A DNA stretch of 64,000 nt from Corydoras sp. C115 (taxonomy: Eukaryota > Chordata > Actinopteri > Siluriformes > Callichthyidae), in assembly GCA_019802505.1 (NCBI GenBank), contig JAFMOC010000007.1:5824501-5888500 (forward strand). Direction: 5' to 3'. The notes under the pieces are model-generated. The model searched no databases and was not told the origin of the DNA. It saw nothing but the letters and a program-made list of their open reading frames with translations. The translations under genes were made by a program, and so were the position numbers. This document shows positions 39,607 to 64,000 of this stretch, one piece after another (within the stretch, counting starts at the first letter, position 1; every line of letters starts with the position of its first letter).

Positions 39607-42072
39607 TTACATTTTTAACATATCTCCTTTTACAATTTTTGTGTTAGAACCAGAACACTTTACATTGTGGTCAGACCCAACACACACACATTGTTTGTGC
39701 ATTTGAAGTGATAGGGTGGACAATGTCCAAGGAGTGAACACTTTAAGTGAATTTATTCCCCATAAAATCCTAATAAAAAATTCCTTAGAGTGCAGACATT
39801 TGTTCACAGCAATATAAGAGAAGAATAAATCCATTACAAGACTTACCAGAGACACACCCACACCACACTACAATACCACGCTAATACACACTGCACTACA
39901 CTCATAAGCCATATGTTACAGCTAGTTTACAAACTTTGCCTTTTTAGAAATTTTGTTTTATTTTTTTCCAAGATTAATAATAGCAAATATGACAAACACA
40001 AAAATAAATACCCTTTTAATAAAGTTACACTCATCAATAGTTTTATTTACAGTATTTTACAGATGACATGAAAAACAGTTCATAGTAAGGGTTATTTTTT
40101 AAATGCTAAATGCCAAATTCTACTTAGTATTACTATTTCACAAAACATTTATCACTATATAATCTCATTATATTGTTATTCTGCATTGCTTTACCTGTAT
40201 TAACTAAAATGTTGTACAGATGTTAAACTGTTGATGAACTAATAAACCTTGTCATGTGTTGGGATCACTGAAAATAGACGGCATTAAATCTTTGAAGCAA
40301 GTGCTGAATTTCGCTTTAATACATGGTACTGTATCATTTTAGCACTATAATATTCCCTCCAAACCAGTGAAAAACACATCACACTAAGAGCCTACTTAAC
40401 TTAAACAGCTTTCCCATCCAACATGACCTACATTTTAAGTGTGCTCAGAAGAAGCCGAAAATCTGCTGCCATCCTTCATCCGTTCCACTAAATATCAGCT
40501 CAAGTAAGCCCGTTATTATCAAATAACACTGATGTATTGGCTGGCATGTGCCAAGTCTTTGGGCTGCAACCTTCATTTATCATATCCATCAGCTATTATT
40601 GTCTTAATAACATTCAGTTATCATGGAAACTAATAATATTAATCCTGGCCTATTTCTAAGCGAAAAAAAATTAAAGCTTAATGGATATTTCTTGACTGCC
40701 AAGCTGGTTTTAAATATTGTTAGGAACTTTATACAATGCATTTGGCACAATTAACATTGCTGCATATTAATAGTAAGGTACATCAGAAGACGATTTATTA
40801 ATAAAAATATATTTACTACTGAAATCTTGGTGCTTTATACTGTATATAAAGCACCAAATCCTGAACCTTCAGGTTCGGGTAGCTTCATTCTAGGTCAAAT
40901 ATCCCTCTAAAATTGTATGGTTAAGCTTATGAAGATTCCTCTTTCAGTTTGACTTAGTTCAAGTGAAAGGGACATTTAATGCTGTAGCATACCAAAAACA
41001 TTTGGCCAATTTTAGACCACAAACTTGCTGAGAATAGTTTTTCATAACTATTTTTATTATAACATGACTAACCATGTCTAGTATTTTAACTTTATTTATT
41101 TATTTTGTTCTCTTCATCTAAATGTTTAAATTTGTTTAAATGTTCTGATGAAATATTTAAAAATTCTTAAGGGTCACAAACTTTCAAGCACCACTGTGTT
41201 TTGCTTTGTTTCTAGAAAAAAAATGAAAAAAAAAAATCATTAGTGTGGGGTAGTTTTGCAGCTAATAGTTAGCACAAGCCAAATTGTAATTAGTCTACCA
41301 ACCTGTAATAATATCATTATATAATAAAAAATCAGGTAATGCAGATGCTTTAGCAGACTCTGCATGCTCATTTAAAACCACCACAGCTTTAGGCACACAA
41401 ATTGCCTAGGCTGTCTGAACAAGCAGATGGGACAAGGAATTGCTGTTAAACTGCTCTTGACTAGACACAAGTACTTTAATTCATCCTAGATGTTGCTGAT
41501 TGAGCAGCAAAACAAGTTTTTTCTATTTGATTTCCTAACTGCTACATTAGAATATGGAGTGACTAGCATATTGCTTATGGGCACAATATTAGAATACTTA
41601 TATAGAAGAATCCCTGTTTTTGGTAAATGTCTGATAAAAAAGTCTATTTGTTTTTAGATGTGATGATTGCATTTGGGAGTAGTTATCTTTTTTTGGGCAC
41701 ACACATTGATTTAATAAGACTCATGGTGGAATAGTGAAAGTAGGTAGCACTGTCTCCTCATTGTAAGAAACTCACTGGTTTAATTCCTGGACAGACATAT
41801 TTGGAGTTTTCAGTTACCATGTGTGTGGGTTTCAATTTTATCTTACAGTTCAAAGATATGTTAAGAACATTGATTAAGTAAATAGAATATAGATATTAAT
41901 GTGCTTGCCTGTGTGTCTCACCTGGAATGATTTAATGACCCCTCTAAAGTAAGTTATTTCACAGCTTATGCCCACTGAGGGGTAGACTCCCTCTACCCAG
42001 CACACAGACTAAAAAAATGTATTAAAAATGCATTTATTTACTATTTATTATAAAGCTTTTTACGGGCTTTTT
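39605..42072. other. AT-rich intergenic stretch
   Basis: No gene was seen. A perfect 13-bp-arm palindrome occurs at 40827-40857. A very old SINE-like relic (GGTTTAATTCCTGG, GTGTGTGGGTTTCAA) is possible at ~41730-41880. Confidence 0.5.
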
Positions 42073-42405
42073 ACGGTGGCTTAGTGGTTAGCACGTTTGC
42101 CTCTCAGCACTAGGGATTCCTGGTTCAAATCACAATCTGGGTGGAGTTTCAATGTTCTCCCGCATGGGTTTCCTCTAGGTTCTCCGGTTTCCTCCCACAG
42201 TCAAAAAACATGGATCAAGGTCAATTGAATACTCCAAGTTGCCCCATATAGAGTGTGTTTGTGTGTGTAAGTGTGTGCCCAGCCATAGATTGGCACCCTG
42301 TCCTGGGTGTATCTGCCAAATGCCCGAAGCGTTCTCCCCTGGATGGACATGGGGAACCCCACTGTGACCCTAGAGGATAAAGCGGAAGATGATGGATGGA
42401 TTGAT
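42073..42405 (+). mobile_element. V-SINE/DANA-type SINE
   Basis: Head ACGGTGGCTTAGTGGTTAGC, core, and tail GGAAGATGATGGATGG. The copy is diverged. Confidence 0.85.
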
Positions 42406-42455
42406 AATGTTTTTTAAATAAATAATATATTTATATCTAACTGTATTTTTTAAAC

Positions 42456-42778
42456 CGGCGGCACGGTGGCTTAGTGGTTAGCACGTTCACCTCTCAGCAC
42501 TAGGGATTCCCGGTTCGAATCCCCATCTGGGTGGAGTTTCCATGTTCTCCCTGTGTCCGCGTGGGTTTCCCCCGGGTTCTCCGATTTCCTCCCACAGCCC
42601 AAAAACATGGATCAAGTCGATTGAGTTCTCCAAATTGCCCCATATAGAGTGTATCTGTGTGCGTGTCTGTGTGAGTGAGTGTGTGCCCAGCGATAGATTG
42701 GACCCTGTCCTGGGTGTATCTGCCCAGCGCCCGAAACATTCTCCCATGGATGGGCATGGGGAACCCATGGATGGAAGA
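42456..42778 (+). mobile_element. V-SINE/DANA-type SINE (tail shortened)
   Basis: Head CGGCGGCACGGTGGCTTAGT and B box GGTTCGAATCC. The tail jumps from GGGGAACCC to ATGGATGG. It lies ~50 bp after the previous SINE in the same direction. Confidence 0.85.
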
Positions 42779-42797
42779 AAAGTTGCTGAAACATTAG

Positions 42798-43081
42798 TGT
42801 AAGGAGTGCGAGGCACTCCTCACCTGTTTTTTGTTTCATTTACTTATTTTCTTTAAGTGTTTCTCATTTAGTTAATTTATTTGTTATTTTCATTGGTTGC
42901 TTTTGGTTTAGCACCGGGTCTGGATTATGTTTATATACTTCCGTTTCCGTCTCGTCTTCAGACCGGCATCATCATGCGTGTTTGACTCTCTGTTGTGAGC
43001 GATTTGACTCATTAAAACTGATTCACTTACCTGCGCTTAATGGATCCTTTCTGCGCTACGGCGTTTGTTTTTTGCCTGACA
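42798..43081 (+). mobile_element. Solo LTR of a third family
   Basis: TGTAAGGAGTGC...GCCTGACA, 284 bp, with palindrome AGGAGTGC-GAG-GCACTCCT (42802-42820), a TATATA box near 42931 and a CTTACCTGCGCTTAATGG block. The flanks ATTAG and CTTAG match at 4 of 5 positions, so the TSD is probably mutated. Confidence 0.65.
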
Positions 43082-43721
43082 CTTAGTCCTAAGAAGCAAA
43101 CCAAAGTTAACCAAATTAAATTGAGCGTTTGGACAGACTTTTCGAGACTAAGCACCAATCCATCCAATTCAGTAATTCCATTTACATTAGTAATATATAT
43201 ATGATGTTATTCAATGTACAAATGTTTCCACTTAATGAGCACATAATTAGTAGTTTAGTCTGGGACAATGCTTCTGATAATTTTAACCAAACTATTGCAT
43301 TTTCATTCAGTCCTTCAATCACAGTCAACAAATGATAGTTTACAACTGCCCTACCTTAGTCAGCCAGTCATGCTGGGACAACAGCATGCTCAGTAGATCA
43401 GGTGACTTTTTTTTTTTAAACAAGACAACTAAATAGCTCCCTAAAGTACAGTAATTTGTGAAGTAGAATGCAGTGAATAATACTTTGAAAAGATGGTTAA
43501 TGTTGAAATGTAATCAGTATTAAAATTTGGTTGATCATTTTGCAGAATTCTCTGCCTTATTAAGCGAATAATAATTAATAGTAACACAGAATTATCTTAA
43601 CACAGTTGTTGCAGTATAACATTAGAAATATAAATAATAATAAATGAAAAAAATTCAGCTTCTCATAAATTACTAAAATATTTGTGTGATTAAAATATAT
43701 AAAGAAGTCAGCCGAACTGCA
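43082..43721. other. AT-rich intergenic stretch
   Basis: Nothing was recognised. Confidence 0.6.
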
Positions 43722-43733
43722 AATTATAAAATT

Positions 43734-44081
43734 CACTCATTCATTCATTATCTCCCACTTTATCCTCTATTAGGGTCGCGGTGGGGTTCCCCATGCCCAT
43801 CCAGGGGAGAACGTCTCGGGCGCTGGGCAGATACACCCAGGACAGGGCGCCAATCCATCGCTGGGCACACACTCACTCACACAGACACACTCTGTATGGG
43901 GCAATTTTGAGAATTCAATTGACTTGATCAATGTTTTTGGACTGTGGGAGGAAACCGGAGAACCCGGAGGAAACCCACGCAGACACGGGGAGAACATGGA
44001 AACTCCACCCAGATGGGGATTTGAACCGGGAATCCCTAGCGCTGAGAGGCGAACGTGCTAACCACTAAGCCACCGTGCCGC
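43734..44081 (-). mobile_element. V-SINE/DANA-type SINE, full length, 12-bp TSD
   Basis: Perfect TSD AATTATAAAATT at 43722-43733 and 44082-44093. Head, core and (ATGA)n tail are all intact on the minus strand. Confidence 0.9.
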
Positions 44082-44093
44082 AATTATAAAATT

Positions 44094-45870
44094 ATAATTT
44101 ATAATTATATAAATTACATAATTTTATCTCAGGATTTAAGTTACACTAATGTATTAGTGGAACATTTAAATGTGGACTTACTTTATTATTTAGTACTGCT
44201 CACACTATAGTAGCAGTTATGGTTATAAAGACTCACATTTCTTTTAGCAATGACTAAAAAAAACTTATACTGAGTCCTTCCTGCCTAAGTGTTTGGTAGA
44301 ATCTTTTGAAACAAATCTTTAAATTGGAGGCAGACATATTTCTGTTGTTTTTGATGTGGTTGTGCAGTCTATAATGCTTAGACAGAGACTGATTTTAACA
44401 GGAGATTTGAGATGATTTATTGTATTTGAAGTGGTATTTTGTCGGCATTACCCAGTTCCGTGATTCACCTTCCCACAGCAAATCAATGTGTTAAAACTGA
44501 GCCCCATAATTTGGTGTCTAAGCTATTTCTCCCAGCAGTGCAGCAGGTTTAGTAATAGGCACCCTTCTTATTGACACGCCAGTGCCACCATGTGGTTGTC
44601 TATTCCTCAGTGTGACACACTCTATTTCACACTGTCCTGCAAGCAACAATAGCTGAGTGCTGCAATCTGTTACAATGTGAGGGATCTTGCCCAAGTAAGT
44701 GCGCAAATGCAATCGATATTCTTCCGTAGGGTGAAATGATACATCATGAGGTGACATCTTGTAAACAAGGTGTGGAGGGGGATTAGAGAGGAATGCTTAG
44801 GATTTATAGATCTGGTGAGTTGCCATGGCGATGTTACTTCGATGCAAATCATTTCTAGTGATTAAATATGCACGATTTAATTAAAAGTCACATTCAAAAT
44901 CTAAACAAGTTCAGTTTCCCCAACATTTTAATTATTCTAATCAAATATCCATTGAAGTGCAGTAATTGCTTTAGCAACTTCTATCACTGAAATGCTGGAA
45001 AATAAACCGTCTCTATTTTTATTTCTTTTAGGTATCAAATGCGTTTGCAAACGCTAATCAACTAGTGAATGCAGAGGGAGCCGATAATGAAAGGCAAAAT
45101 GCATGGTAAAAATGAATGTCTTTCACTCTAAAAAGATCCATGAGAGTAGTTCTAAAGTTATTACACTCATTGCTTTTGTATCTTATCAGTGATGTGAATT
45201 CATGAACTAGAATGACTGAATGTGTGCACTTGTGCATTCATGTCTTTTCCTAGTAAACAATAAAAGCACAACTCTGTGAAAATGATTAATACTTCTTTTT
45301 TTAATATTGCAAAGGCAAGCAAAACATAAGAGGACAGGAAAGTAGATGACGACAGATGCAAGGGAAACTATGAAGAAAAGGAGGATGGGGAAAAAAGACA
45401 AAAATGGGAAAAAAGGTTTATCTGGGGTGCTGAAGCAGAGGACTAGCACTGTTTGGGCCAGTCGTCCCTACTTATATCAAATGCCTTAAAATTCCGGCAC
45501 CTGATTGAAATTGCAGACTTTAAATATTTAGATTTAATAAAGCAAACATCAAAGCGAGGGCCATTCCTCACCAACGACCCTCCAGGCAAAGGCAGTAAAA
45601 TTCATTAGAGATTTAAACTGCTTAAGCAACCCTGGTGACAAACTGTTTCTCGTTTTGTTTTGTAGGTGTTGGAAAAGGCACCTAATATAATCTGACCTAC
45701 TCACATCTGTTTTCTGCCTTTTTCATTTACTTATACTTATTACAGGAGACCCTGAAGACCTAAATAATGTCCTTGACAAAATATACCCTCAGAGTTTCCC
45801 TTTCACAACTTCACTGCAATTTTGCCGCATCTTTCAGACAAGAAAAATTGGCTATTTAGCAGCAATGCAT
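44094..45870. other. Region downstream of myom2
   Basis: It holds the expected 3' UTR and intergenic DNA. No AATAAA was found on the minus strand within ~390 bp of the stop codon; ATTAAA variants are visible as TTTAAT at 45533-45538 and near 45300. No other gene was seen. Confidence 0.45.
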
Positions 45871-63800
<17,930 letters not shown>

Positions 63801-64000
63801 CTGTAGCCAAATCATATCAAACAGAATTATCATGCTTGCCAAACAGCATGTTTACATTCATTTTACACTACCCCATGCACAGACAGCTCTTGAAAACATC
63901 CTTTCAATGTCATCGGTGCGACTTTCAAATTATACCTTTAGATTAAGTGCATCATCTGCAATATCGAAAAAAAAATCAGTACACAACAGCTCTGACAAGC

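Noticed and set aside
63936..63955. Possible 20-bp myom2 microexon with AG and GT borders
   Set aside because: In the only phase compatible with the next exon it reads a stop codon.

Overview
This window looks like nuclear DNA of a ray-finned fish (teleost). The evidence is a vertebrate intron-rich sarcomere gene, a dense load of tRNA-headed SINEs of the V-SINE/DANA type, Rex1-like and L2-like LINE remnants, a chromodomain-bearing Ty3/Gypsy element, and long (TA)n, (CA)n and (ATT)n microsatellites in an AT-rich background. I cannot name the species.

Layout. Positions 1-45,800 hold no host gene that I can support. They are intergenic DNA built from transposable elements. Three copies of one compact LTR element were found, each with a 5-bp target-site duplication (TSD): A (1192-3827, minus, ATTGG), B (19973-22613, minus, CCTAT) and C (35942-37698, plus, CAAGG). 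They have no recognisable gag or pol. Instead they carry one long ORF with an acidic N-terminus, a basic stretch, a short hydrophobic segment, 9- and 10-residue tandem arrays and an RGRP-rich tail. A decayed chromodomain Gypsy element (15995-19514, TSD GACTC) lies between A and B. Solo or mini LTR elements with related architecture lie at 6642-7000, 32657-33601 and 42798-43081, with fragments at 1-471 and 5522-5830. More than a dozen SINE copies, several with perfect 12-14 bp TSDs, plus LINE, hAT and MITE fragments fill much of the rest.

Positions 45,871-63,800 (minus strand) hold the 3' part of a myomesin-family gene, most likely myom2 (M-protein). All 24 exons can be placed and their phases join into one frame of 1,001 residues plus a stop. 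It encodes four fibronectin-III domains (My5-My8), then five Ig domains (My9-My13) separated by small helical-linker exons, then a Pro/Ser/Thr-rich tail. The 5' part of the gene lies beyond position 64,000.

Most interesting result: all four LTR elements with a readable primer region appear to use Tf1/sushi-type self-priming. A short sequence 2-4 nt inside the 5' LTR is complementary to the LTR sequence that starts 28-30 nt downstream of the TATA-like box, which is the expected RNA 5' end. In the ORF-bearing family the two partners differ between copies but change together. The same LTRs begin with a palindrome whose arms also covary between copies and families.
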